The notes: a model not told the origin generated them from the sequence alone. DNA of 20,168 bases from JAKLQJ01 sp964534135 (GCA_964534135.1 CAZHQC010000036.1:1-20168); one strand, 5' to 3'. Shown: positions 1 through 6,957, numbered from the stretch's first letter. Translations and numbers: made by a program.

Positions 1-32
1 CACCTGTACACTAATTAACGGCATTATCTGTA

Positions 33-61
33 TACTTTAGAAACGGCGTTAACATGAACCG
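33..61 (+). repeat. Degenerate CRISPR repeat in phase with the array
   Basis: One period (61 nt) before the first intact repeat, only the last 8 bases, ATGAACCG (54-61), match the repeat; the hairpin half is essentially lost. The DNA between it and the first intact repeat (62-93) is exactly 32 nt, the length of every true spacer, and contains a direct repeat CGGTAC-TTT-CGGTAC. The retained bases coincide with the expected crRNA 5' handle. It could be a decayed repeat at the presumed leader side, or a CreA-like guide remnant. Chance occurrence of 8 bases in exact phase is unlikely but possible. Confidence 0.6.
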
Positions 62-93
62 AAAACGGTACTTTCGGTACTGCGTCAAAAGCT

Positions 94-366
94 ATGTTCC
101 CCACGAGTGTGGGGATGAACCGTCTAATGTTAAACCTGATACAGCCGCCAAAGAATGTTCCCCACGAGTGTGGGGATGAACCTTTTTTTATCTTGTTTTG
201 AGTTTCTCTGAATACATGTTCCCCACGAGTGTGGGGATGAACCGAAGCTGAACAAAATTGTAAAAACTTAACTGCTATGTTCCCCACGAGTGTGGGGATG
301 AACCGATGTACACATAAAGTACGCTGCTTAGCTTTCAATGTTCCCCACGAGTGTGGGGATGAACCG
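94..366 (+). CRISPR. Type I-E-like CRISPR array, 5 intact repeats and 4 spacers
   Basis: Five repeats start at 94, 155, 216, 277 and 338 with an exact 61-nt period. Each has a 28-nt invariant unit (ATGTTCCCC ... GGGGATGAACC) plus a 29th base that is G in four copies and T in the second (position 183). The four spacers are all 32 nt: 123-154, 184-215, 245-276 and 306-337. The inner stem CCCCAC/GTGGGG and the 3' segment ATGAACCG match the hairpin and 8-nt crRNA 5' handle typical of type I-E repeats. By analogy with E. coli, this orients the array left to right with the leader at lower coordinates. No cas gene is visible; any would lie before position 1 or elsewhere. Confidence 0.95.
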
Positions 367-502
367 TGAACTTTCAAATTGGATAACTAGACCAGTTCTA
401 ATTAATTCAAAATTTATTTTTAACCCCGCGGGTTTACCCAATTCGTTCCCGCATAAGAAATTTGCCATTCTGTCAAATTTCCGAGGCGAGAAAGAATCTG
501 TT

Positions 503-541
503 TTATTTTTTTATTCCTTCAAAGTCCGGCATGAAAACATG
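503..541 (-). pseudogene. Orphan 3'-end fragment (tail D) of a prolyl oligopeptidase gene
   Basis: Read on the minus strand, this encodes VFMPDFEGIKK followed by a stop at 503-505. It matches the last residues of the intact oligopeptidase at 4315-6426, AFMLDLERIKK-stop. The 32 bp at 510-541 match 2319-2350 at 30 of 32 positions. Nothing resembling the rest of a peptidase lies to its right. The surrounding 367-571 otherwise holds only CRISPR-trailing sequence and a small AACCC-CGC-GGGTT dyad at 422-434 that I cannot assign. Confidence 0.6.
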
Positions 542-571
542 TTTTTAATTTTAATCTCTTGAGAGCCCACC

Positions 572-600
572 TTGAAAAATAGCAGTTTGACTGCTATAAT
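572..600 (+). promoter_or_regulatory. Sigma-70 promoter with internal 8-bp dyad
   Basis: The -35 box TTGAAA (572-577) and -10 box TATAAT (595-600) are separated by 17 bp. The expected transcription start at about 606-608 falls on the ATG at 607, so the message should be leaderless; no Shine-Dalgarno is present. A perfect inverted repeat ATAGCAGT-TTG-ACTGCTAT (579-597) lies between the boxes and overlaps the -10, where a repressor or the product itself could act. Confidence 0.75.
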
Positions 601-606
601 TGAAGT

Positions 607-1776
607 ATGATAAAAAGAGATATCTCAAAATTATTAAATCTTTATCTTAAAACATTTCCAATCACGCTTATCGTCGGCCCAAGACAAAGCGGAAAAACGA
701 CTTTGGTGAAAACTCAGTTAAAATCATGGACTTTTTTTGATTTGGAAAAAATTTCCGATTATAACGCTGTTTCCTTTGATATTGAAAACTTTTTTGATTC
801 GAACTCTTCCAAAATAGTGCTTGATGAAGCCCAAAGATTGCCTGAGCTATTTTCTACTTTAAGATCGGTTGTGGATAAAAACAGAAAGAATGGAAGATAT
901 GTTCTTACCGGTTCCGCCAGTCCTTCCTTGCTAAAAGGGGTAAGCGATTCTCTCGCCGGAAGAATAGGAATAATAGAATTAACTCCTTTTGGAATTTCGG
1001 AACTTCAAGGTATTGCCAATCATGAAAAGAATAGATGGTTTTTCGGCGGATATCCTCCGCTTTATCATTTAAAAAGTGACAGACAAAAAACTGAATGGCT
1101 TGAAGCTTATATTTCAACTTTCGTTGAGCGGGATATTATTTCTTTTGGCATAAAAATTCAGTCAGCGCGATTTAGAAAGTTTATTTATATGCTTGCGAAC
1201 ACTCATGGCGGAATACTTAATGCAATGAACCTTTCCCGCTCTATGGGAATTTCACAGCATACCGTTGAATATTATTTGAATGTGCTTGAAAACGCTTTTA
1301 TCATCCGAAGGCTTTATCCTTATTTCGCAAATATTAGCAAAAGACTTGTAAAAAGCCCTAAACTGTATATAAGAGATTCCGGCCTATTTAATCATTTATC
1401 AGGATTAAGAAAAAAAACGGATATGGAATGTTTTGATAAACGCGGAGCGTCATGGGAAGGCTTTATTATTGAAGAAATTATTAGACTTGCTTCTCTTAAA
1501 TATACTAAGCCGGGAGTTTATTATTGGCGCACTTACGCGGGGGCTGAAGTGGATTTAATTATTGAAACAGGACTTAATAAAAAAATTGCGATAGAAATTA
1601 AACTCGGAAATATTGTCAAAACAGGTGAATTAGCCGGCATGAAATCTTGCATGTCGGATTTAAAAATAAAAAATGCCATTGTGATTTACACCGGAGAACA
1701 AATAGTTAAAATAGGCGGCGGAATACAACTTATTCCTTGGTCCAAATTTATTAAAAATCATAAAAAATACCTTTGA
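607..1776 (+). CDS. AAA_14/DUF4143-type ATPase
   Basis: The 389-residue protein has a P-loop GPRQSGKT at about residues 24-31, a Walker B IVLDEA at about 70-75 and a sensor-like TGSAS near 101-105. The C-terminal half carries DUF4143-type signatures: WEGFIIEEII, YYWRTYAGAEVDLII and IAIEIKLG. The spaced EVD ... EIK residues resemble a PD-(D/E)xK nuclease-like core. Full length is normal for COG1373-type predicted ATPases, which are common as accessory genes in bacteria and archaea and lack a firm cellular role. The start follows the -10 box by six bases, so translation is probably leaderless. The gene stands alone between the CRISPR array and a repeat-rich stretch. The family call is solid; the function is not known. 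Confidence 0.9.
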   Translation: MIKRDISKLLNLYLKTFPITLIVGPRQSGKTTLVKTQLKSWTFFDLEKISDYNAVSFDIENFFDSNSSKIVLDEAQRLPELFSTLRSVVDKNRKNGRYVLTGSASPSLLKGVSDSLAGRIGIIELTPFGISELQGIANHEKNRWFFGGYPPLYHLKSDRQKTEWLEAYISTFVERDIISFGIKIQSARFRKFIYMLANTHGGILNAMNLSRSMGISQHTVEYYLNVLENAFIIRRLYPYFANISKRLVKSPKLYIRDSGLFNHLSGLRKKTDMECFDKRGASWEGFIIEEIIRLASLKYTKPGVYYWRTYAGAEVDLIIETGLNKKIAIEIKLGNIVKTGELAGMKSCMSDLKIKNAIVIYTGEQIVKIGGGIQLIPWSKFIKNHKKYL

Positions 1777-1853
1777 TTTTTTAAATTTAAGAGGGGAAAA
1801 TCAAGCGCGCGAGGACAAGCCGTAACCGAACATTTATCCAACCTCTTTCTAAC

Positions 1854-1969
1854 CTCCGAGGTTCTTCCACCATACTGCAACAGCGGACAGACTGCAAGAA
1901 AACTATGTTCTGCCGTATCAAGCACTATGTGCGTTAAACGGTGAAACCACACTGAACCTAACCTCGGAG
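1854..1969. mobile_element. MITE-like element, copy 1 (116 bp)
   Basis: The ends are perfect 10-bp inverted repeats, CTCCGAGGTT (1854-1863) and AACCTCGGAG (1960-1969). Positions 1894-1969 are identical over 76 bp to 4229-4304. Inside is a nested hairpin: CCGT (1913-1916) pairs with ACGG (1938-1941), and GCAC (1922-1925) with GTGC (1929-1932) around the loop TAT. It encodes no convincing protein. I see no clear target-site duplication. It could equally be a REP-like structured element or a 3'-UTR motif. Confidence 0.6.
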
Positions 1970-2015
1970 ATATGTATACCCTTTCTGCTCATCTGAGGAG
2001 GAAAATACTTGAAGA

Positions 2016-2099
2016 TTATTTCCTAATTCCTTCCAAGTCCAAAAAGAAGGCGTATTCAAAGGCCACAAACTTTAAACTTTCAAATCTTCCTCTTTCATA
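2016..2099 (-). pseudogene. Oligopeptidase B-like C-terminal fragment (tail B)
   Basis: On the minus strand the 27 codons before the stop at 2016-2018 encode a peptide that includes GRFESLKFVAFEYAFFLDL and ends GIRK. This aligns with residues 680-703 of the intact oligopeptidase (GRFEGLKLVAFEYAFMLDL, ending RIKK). DNA identity is roughly 80% over more than 70 bp. The frame meets a stop just upstream of the fragment, and the catalytic His region (VGHGG in the intact gene) is not recognisable. This is a genuine remnant of a related S9A gene, not a chance match. Confidence 0.85.
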
Positions 2100-2311
2100 A
2101 TATCAATCCGTTTATAAATCGGGTAATTAGGATTTATCATAAGCGGGGTAGGTGGGATATCTACATAAAAATATGCTGAATGATGGTGACAAAGATTTTG
2201 CGGCTAACGATATTAAAAAACCCACAAGGAGTGGACTGGACTTTCAGAGGTTTACTGCGGACACCCATAAGTGTTCAAGTGAGCGTAAAAATTTGCCACC
2301 ATAAATTTTTC

Positions 2312-2350
2312 CTACTTCTTTATTCCTTCCAAGTCCGGCATGAAACCATG
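2312..2350 (-). pseudogene. Orphan 3'-end fragment (tail C) of a prolyl oligopeptidase gene
   Basis: On the minus strand this encodes GFMPDLEGIKK followed by TAG (2312-2314), matching the oligopeptidase C-terminus. The 32 bp at 2319-2350 match tail D (510-541) at 30 of 32 positions, closer than either is to the intact gene. No further oligopeptidase coding is seen to its right before the next gene ends at 2401. Confidence 0.6.
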
Positions 2351-2400
2351 TAACAAAGATGAGAAAACTCTCAAACAAACTGAATGGAGTTCCCTATGTC

Positions 2401-3750
2401 CTATTTTGCAGAGTATTTCAGATAAAACATATGATCACTCATCTCAAAATTGGTTATATCTATCCAACCGGATAGGATTGGCAAGAACATATCGGGACTC
2501 AATGTGATTTCAAGCGCATTAACATCAATCTTGCGCATAAAAATATACGGCTTAAGTTCCTTAGATCCCATGATCGCGGATATGGTCTGCTTTATCATTG
2601 CGGTTTGCAAACGCTCCGTGCTCTGCACCCAGTCTGGTATTGAAGGCAAACGCCTTTTCTTGATATAAACGGCATTGATTATAATTTTTTTTATCTCAAT
2701 TCTGATCGTATTGGGGCTAGACATACGAGGTTCCAGAATCGCGGTGAAAGCCGCATATAAAGGCCAACCGGCAATAGGGACTGTAAGTTTGGTGTTGACC
2801 TTGCCTGATACGCTCATTTGTGAGTATGCCGGACTGCCGAAAAGTATTCCTCCGGAAACGCCGTTGTTTACGGAAGAAAAATCCATATCCGAGTTTGAAT
2901 ACTTGCTCAGTATCCCTGTAATATCACCGTCTCCTATGACTACATTGTAATCCCGGTTCAATATAAGACCGGCGGTATCCTCATTGCCAAAAGAGAAAAG
3001 AAAATCTGTTTCAGTAAGATAAAAGCCGCGCAGGTCATAGTCGGGCATAAGCGCGGAAATGAAATTCTCGGACAGGACAGCGTAAAAAGTCCGGTCTGAT
3101 TTGTTGTATGACAAAGTCAATAAGTTTTCGTTTGTGGGCATGTTTTCCGGCCTGTGCGTCGCAGAAAACTCAGTCATTGCCTCATTGACTGAATTCACGG
3201 TAATCTCGCCTATTTTATTTATCAGTCCTTTTTTACCGTCGAGATTAAGTGTTTTCATAAGAGTGTCCAGCAAAAATTCGCTTATCCCAAAATCAACCTT
3301 GCTGATTTTGAACGCGACGGTGTTTTTTTCCGCCAGATAAGGTTTTATATACAATGTAGGATGAAGATCGAATGGCAGTTTGTAATTGGACAGCTTAAGC
3401 GTGTTTTTTTTAACAGTCAGCATAGGCTTAGCAGATTTGATTGTTTTTATTTGGCTTTTGGCAGAAGTACACAACTCGCGTAACATCTTATCTACCAAGG
3501 CCACCGGCACTTTGCCCGCAACGGCAAAGTTTTTATATTCTGTTCCCCGCTGTGAGCCTATATCTACAATCGCCGAAGCCTTACCGATAACAGGTTCCGG
3601 CACGGAAATATCCATGCTGTGATTCATATTTATATCGGTTAAATTATCAACCCCAAAAACTGAATATTTTTCAATACTTGAGGCATGGGTATGAAAGAGT
3701 AGCACAAAAAAAATTGCCACTATTGCTGTTAAAACGGTAAATTTTTTCAT
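2401..3750 (-). CDS. Exported protein of unknown function
   Basis: I do not recognise this family. The chosen start gives 449 residues beginning MKKFTVLTAIVAIFF. It is nine bases inside the longest frame (3759) because GAGGA lies 9 nt before this ATG but directly abuts the upstream one. An N-terminal signal peptide (about 20 residues, cleavage near THASS) predicts export. The mature part is rich in beta-type alternation and lacks cysteines apart from one near residue 90. The pattern of amphipathic strands (LHPTLYIKPYLAEKN; TIRIEIKKIIINAVYI) is loosely reminiscent of lipid-binding tubular folds, but that is only an impression. The gene sits alone between oligopeptidase tail C and the MITE-like copy 2, with its own promoter, and so looks accessory. 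Confidence 0.75.
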   Translation of the reverse strand: MKKFTVLTAIVAIFFVLLFHTHASSIEKYSVFGVDNLTDINMNHSMDISVPEPVIGKASAIVDIGSQRGTEYKNFAVAGKVPVALVDKMLRELCTSAKSQIKTIKSAKPMLTVKKNTLKLSNYKLPFDLHPTLYIKPYLAEKNTVAFKISKVDFGISEFLLDTLMKTLNLDGKKGLINKIGEITVNSVNEAMTEFSATHRPENMPTNENLLTLSYNKSDRTFYAVLSENFISALMPDYDLRGFYLTETDFLFSFGNEDTAGLILNRDYNVVIGDGDITGILSKYSNSDMDFSSVNNGVSGGILFGSPAYSQMSVSGKVNTKLTVPIAGWPLYAAFTAILEPRMSSPNTIRIEIKKIIINAVYIKKRRLPSIPDWVQSTERLQTAMIKQTISAIMGSKELKPYIFMRKIDVNALEITLSPDMFLPILSGWIDITNFEMSDHMFYLKYSAK

Positions 3751-3793
3751 ATATATCATTCCTCAAAATCTGAATTTATACTTTTATTCACTA

Positions 3794-3847
3794 TCATATA
3801 CATACCAGCCAAATCTTGAATTGTCAATACCCCGGCATACCCCGGCA
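3794..3847 (-). promoter_or_regulatory. Promoter with tandem 10-bp direct repeat for the exported-protein gene
   Basis: On the minus strand a perfect -35 TTGACA (complement at 3822-3827) is followed after 17 bp by a weak -10 TATGTA (complement at 3799-3804). Directly upstream of the -35 are two perfect tandem copies of a 10-mer, on the plus strand TACCCCGGCA, at 3828-3837 and 3838-3847. A strong -35, a poor -10 and an adjacent direct repeat suggest activator control. The repeat is GC-rich against AT-rich surroundings. Confidence 0.5.
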
Positions 3848-4215
3848 GATTATTCCATGCAGATTATGCTAATAATTCAGCAATCATTCACAAGATCGCA
3901 GGGGAAACATAAAAAGCCAATCTTTTTGCCATGTCCAAATTCCATATCAAATTTTAGGATTAGAATATTGTAAAAAGTTGATTATATGACTTATTTTTCC
4001 ATAGATATTCCGGGTAGGCGGACACAGGTATGATTCAGATTAGAAACACTTTGAGGAAAAAGTTGGGCATTTGGTTGGAGTTTCTATTAATTTTAACAAT
4101 GGTTCAAAATTTTGAAACAGCCCAATGTAAGGCTCGGGAGAGTGGATTGAAACTACACGCTCCGCCATAATTAAACGCATACAAAAAACGCCTTTTGCCT
4201 GCATTAGAATTCCAC
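3848..4215. other. Gene-free AT-rich stretch
   Basis: I see no gene, RNA gene or recognisable insertion sequence here. A 14-bp palindrome TTCAAAATTTTGAA sits at 4103-4116. The sequence may be decayed mobile DNA given the repeats at both sides, but nothing in it proves this. Confidence 0.4.
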
Positions 4216-4304
4216 CTCCGAGATTCCCGCAAGAAAACTATGTTCTGCCGTATCAAGCACTATGTGCGTTAAACGGTGAAACCACACTGAACCTAACCTC
4301 GGAG
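4216..4304. mobile_element. MITE-like element, copy 2 (89 bp)
   Basis: The left end CTCCGAGATT (4216-4225) has one mismatch to the inverted complement of the right end AACCTCGGAG (4295-4304). Positions 4229-4304 are identical to 1894-1969. Relative to copy 1 it lacks 27 bp just inside the left end. The same nested hairpin is present. It ends about 10 bp from the oligopeptidase stop codon, so it may also act as that gene's 3' hairpin. Confidence 0.6.
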
Positions 4305-4314
4305 GAGGAAATAG

Positions 4315-6426
4315 TTATTTCTTTATTCTTTCCAAATCCAACATGAAAGCATATTCAAAAGCCACGAGCTTTAAACCTTCAAATCTTCCTGTCTTTCCGC
4401 CATGCCCCACTTCCATATCGGTCTTGAGCATAAGAATATTATCATCTGTCTTCATATCCCTTAATTTTGCGGCCCATTTGGCAGGTTCCCAATATTGTAC
4501 CTGTGAATCATGTAAGCCTGCGGTTATAAGCATATTCGGATATTTTTGAGCTTTAACATTGTCGTAAGGAGAATAAGAAAGCATATAGTCATAATACTTC
4601 TTTTTATCGGGATTACCCCATTCATCATATTCACTGGTAGTGAGGGGAATATCGGTATCAAGCATAGTGGTTACAACATCCACAAATGGAACTTCCGCCA
4701 ATATGCCATTATATAAAGAAGGAGCCATATTGCTTATCGCGCCCATAAGTAAACCTCCGGCGCTTCCGCCCTCGGCATAAACATGTTGCGCTGAAGTATA
4801 GCCTTTATTTATCAAAAATTTCGTAGCGTCAATAAAATCATAAAAAGTATTTTTCTTTTTTAAAAGTTTCCCGTCATCATACCAATGCCTACCCATTTCA
4901 GAGCCGCCTCTTATATGAGCTATGGCGCAAATAAAACCTCTATCCAGTAAAGTTAATCTGACAGAACTGAAATAAGGGTCTGAATTTGAGCCATAAGAAC
5001 CGTATGAATATATATGAAGCGGATTCTTTCCATTTTTAATCATTCCCTTTTTATAAACAATAGAAACGGGAACCCTAACTCCGTCCCTGGCTTTTAGCCA
5101 AAGTCTTTTGGAGATATAATTTTCAGGCCGAAAATCTCCCAATACCTCCTGCTGTTTTTTCAATTCCTTTTTTCTTGTCCGCATACTATAATCATAAACG
5201 GAATCCGGCGTAGTAAGCGATTCATAAGTAAATCTTAAAACTTCACTGTCATACATAAAATTAGTACCAACTTCCGTCATATAAGCGGGATCATTAAACT
5301 TTATATTATGTTCTTTCTCGGTTTTTCGATTTATTATCCTCAAATTCCCAAGCCCGTTTTTCATTTCCTTTATAACTAAATATTTTTTATACACGTCTAT
5401 ATACTCCACAAGAACATCTTTTCTATGAGGAATTATATCTATCCAATCAGACTTATCGGTTTTATTTTTTGGGCAAACTGAAACCTTGAAATTTTTTGCT
5501 TTATCATTATGCGTTATATAAAACACATCGCCGCCATCATCTATATCATATTCCAATTTTGGCCGGCGCGCATAAAAAAGTTTAAACACTCCCGTGGGTT
5601 TGTCAGCTTGCAAAACTCTATATTCCGATGAAAGTGTCGCGGCAATACTCATAAAGATATATTTATCCGTTTTTGATTTCGAAAGACTTATATCAAAGGT
5701 GTCATTTTTTTCAAAAAAGATTTCCTTATCTTTTTTTTCGCCCAAAACATGCTTAAAGACTTTTTCCCAACGAAGAGTCTTAGGATTTTGCTTAACATAA
5801 AAAACCGTCTTATTATCGTTCGCCCAAATTAAATTTCCCGTAGTATTTGGAATCTTTCTTTCGAGGATTTTTCCCGTAGTCAAGTCTTTAAAATAAATTG
5901 TATAAAACCTTCTACCTTTGGTATCAACGGCAAAAGCTATCATTTTATGATTAGATGAAACTTTGGGAAAATGCACATTACAAAAAGCCTGTCCTTTTGC
6001 TATTTTATTTACATCCAAAATTATTTCTTCTGAGTTGTTCAATGATTTATGCTTTCTGGCATAGATAGGATATTCTTTTCCTTTTTCGTAACGGTCATAA
6101 TAATAATAATCGTCATATTTAAAAGGAACGGAAGAATCATCTTTCTTAATTCTTGATTTCATCTCAACAAAGAGTTTTTTTTGGAATTTATCCGTATGTT
6201 TCATTAAGGAAGCGGCATAAACGTTTTCCGCTTTTAGATATTTTATAACCTTTGGATTTTTTCTCTCTTTAAGCCAATGATAATCATCCACTCTCTCATG
6301 CCCTAAGTGTTTCAGACTATAAGAAATTTTTTCAGCCGAGGGGGGCTCAAGCGCTTGAATCAATTTCGAAGGAAAACTCATAAAAAAAACTCCAATTAAA
6401 ACGAAACCTTTGATGAAATTTTGCAT
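4315..6426 (-). CDS. ptrB: Exported oligopeptidase B-like S9A serine peptidase
   Basis: This 703-residue prolyl-oligopeptidase family protein has an N-terminal propeller region (about 75-420) and a C-terminal alpha/beta-hydrolase domain. The catalytic triad is visible: Ser555 in GGSAGG, Asp640 in GLHDSQV and His675 in EVGHGG. The segment TTSEYDEWGNP (about 596-606) and SYSPYDNV are characteristic of oligopeptidase B, which cleaves peptides after basic residues. An N-terminal hydrophobic stretch ending LIQA (about 25) looks like a signal peptide, so it probably acts in the periplasm, unlike the cytoplasmic E. coli enzyme. It starts 12 nt after the DUF4404-like gene and is likely co-transcribed with it. 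Its 3' end is duplicated as fragments at 503-541, 2016-2099 and 2312-2350. The gene symbol reflects family resemblance only. Confidence 0.9.
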   Translation of the reverse strand: MQNFIKGFVLIGVFFMSFPSKLIQALEPPSAEKISYSLKHLGHERVDDYHWLKERKNPKVIKYLKAENVYAASLMKHTDKFQKKLFVEMKSRIKKDDSSVPFKYDDYYYYDRYEKGKEYPIYARKHKSLNNSEEIILDVNKIAKGQAFCNVHFPKVSSNHKMIAFAVDTKGRRFYTIYFKDLTTGKILERKIPNTTGNLIWANDNKTVFYVKQNPKTLRWEKVFKHVLGEKKDKEIFFEKNDTFDISLSKSKTDKYIFMSIAATLSSEYRVLQADKPTGVFKLFYARRPKLEYDIDDGGDVFYITHNDKAKNFKVSVCPKNKTDKSDWIDIIPHRKDVLVEYIDVYKKYLVIKEMKNGLGNLRIINRKTEKEHNIKFNDPAYMTEVGTNFMYDSEVLRFTYESLTTPDSVYDYSMRTRKKELKKQQEVLGDFRPENYISKRLWLKARDGVRVPVSIVYKKGMIKNGKNPLHIYSYGSYGSNSDPYFSSVRLTLLDRGFICAIAHIRGGSEMGRHWYDDGKLLKKKNTFYDFIDATKFLINKGYTSAQHVYAEGGSAGGLLMGAISNMAPSLYNGILAEVPFVDVVTTMLDTDIPLTTSEYDEWGNPDKKKYYDYMLSYSPYDNVKAQKYPNMLITAGLHDSQVQYWEPAKWAAKLRDMKTDDNILMLKTDMEVGHGGKTGRFEGLKLVAFEYAFMLDLERIKK

Positions 6427-6438
6427 TAAATATTTTCT

Positions 6439-6771
6439 CTAAATACCTATTCTTGAGAGCAAAACACATATCTCATTCACCACTTGAACAAGCTGAGGAT
6501 GTGAAGCCTCAAAACTTTTAACCGAATGCTCCAACCCATCTATGGATAAATCCTGAAGTTCGGAAACTTTCTTATCTCTACCCGCTTCATGAAAAGCAGC
6601 TTCGGCAAAATGGGTTAAACTTTTGGCATCCTCAGCCTCATCTTGATTGAGAGAGGAAACTTCCGTTTTCAGTTTCTCAAGCAAATGAACAAGTTCAGCC
6701 TTATTCTTGGGATTCTGGGTTTCAATTTTACTGCTGATCTCTTCAAGTCTTTTAAGAGTATCCTTAAGCAT
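6439..6771 (-). CDS. Small helical protein, DUF4404-like
   Basis: The 110-residue protein is almost entirely charged helix, with a heptad-like N-terminal half. Its end, SFEASHPQLVQVVNEICVLLSRIGI, resembles the conserved C-terminus of DUF4404 proteins (HP.L ... I...L..IGI). No enzymatic motif or signal peptide is present, so it should be cytoplasmic. AGGAG lies 6 nt before the ATG and supports the start. It is first in a two-gene operon with the exported oligopeptidase. The family assignment is from memory of the terminal motif; function is unknown. Confidence 0.7.
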   Translation of the reverse strand: MLKDTLKRLEEISSKIETQNPKNKAELVHLLEKLKTEVSSLNQDEAEDAKSLTHFAEAAFHEAGRDKKVSELQDLSIDGLEHSVKSFEASHPQLVQVVNEICVLLSRIGI

Positions 6772-6788
6772 AATATTCTCCTTATAAA

Positions 6789-6806
6789 GGCAATAAATAC
6801 ATTGCC
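6789..6806. promoter_or_regulatory. Short dyad upstream of the DUF4404-like gene
   Basis: A perfect inverted repeat GGCAAT-(6 nt)-ATTGCC lies about 18 bp before the start codon at 6771, next to the Shine-Dalgarno. It could be an operator or a 5'-UTR hairpin. No convincing -35/-10 pair for this operon was found. Confidence 0.35.
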
Positions 6807-6897
6807 GGTTTAAAGTTTAGAGAAAACATTTTATCTTTATTTCTTACTGCTCTTTAATTTCTCCCTGTGTAACTTTGTTCACGGGACTAAAATCCTT

Positions 6898-6957
6898 GGA
6901 ATCTTTCAATCTAAAGATTGTACAGATTCCTAAGGGTGATTTCTCTTATGCTATAAT
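6898..6957 (+). promoter_or_regulatory. Extended -10 promoter with nested dyad for pncC
   Basis: TGCTATAAT (6949-6957) is a perfect extended -10, which needs little -35 contact; no good -35 is seen. Immediately upstream is a nested inverted repeat: GGAATC (6898-6903) with GATTCC (6925-6930), and AATCTTT (6900-6906) with AAAGATT (6913-6919). This is placed like a regulator-binding site. Confidence 0.6.

Larger units (their letters stand above)
1777..2400. other. Non-coding stretch with repeats and gene debris
   Basis: No credible gene is found in these 624 bases. They hold MITE-like copy 1 (1854-1969), oligopeptidase tail B (2016-2099) and tail C (2312-2350). The rest contains small dyads of unknown role: CCAC/GTGG at 2222-2234, ACAC/GTGT at 2261-2274, and AAAAATTT/AAATTTTT at 2287-2310 with an 8-nt loop. 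The last could form a weak terminator-like hairpin. The ATPase gene ends with only weak A/T-rich dyads after it. Confidence 0.6.

Noticed and set aside
24..562. Open frames across and beside the CRISPR array on both strands (24-377 minus; 338-562 plus)
   Set aside because: They translate the repeat unit again and again (or begin inside the last repeat), and have no ribosome-binding site or family resemblance.
1758..1952. A 64-codon minus-strand frame overlapping the ATPase end and MITE-like copy 1
   Set aside because: It lies largely in non-coding element sequence, has no ribosome-binding site and resembles nothing.
1894..1969. The identical 76-bp core as a tRNA, because of its length and hairpin
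   Set aside because: No cloverleaf, anticodon arm or T-loop consensus can be drawn on either strand.
1854..1969. Integron attC site, because of the inverted ends
   Set aside because: The RYYYAAC ... GTTRRRY core pair is not present at matching ends, and no integrase is seen.
2173..2304. A 43-codon plus-strand frame in the gap before the exported-protein gene
   Set aside because: Composition is protein-like but there is no Shine-Dalgarno or promoter, and small dyads run through it; support is too weak to call a gene.
4103..4116. 14-bp AT-rich palindrome in the gap left of MITE-like copy 2
   Set aside because: It is short and A/T-only at its centre; such palindromes are expected by chance in DNA this AT-rich.
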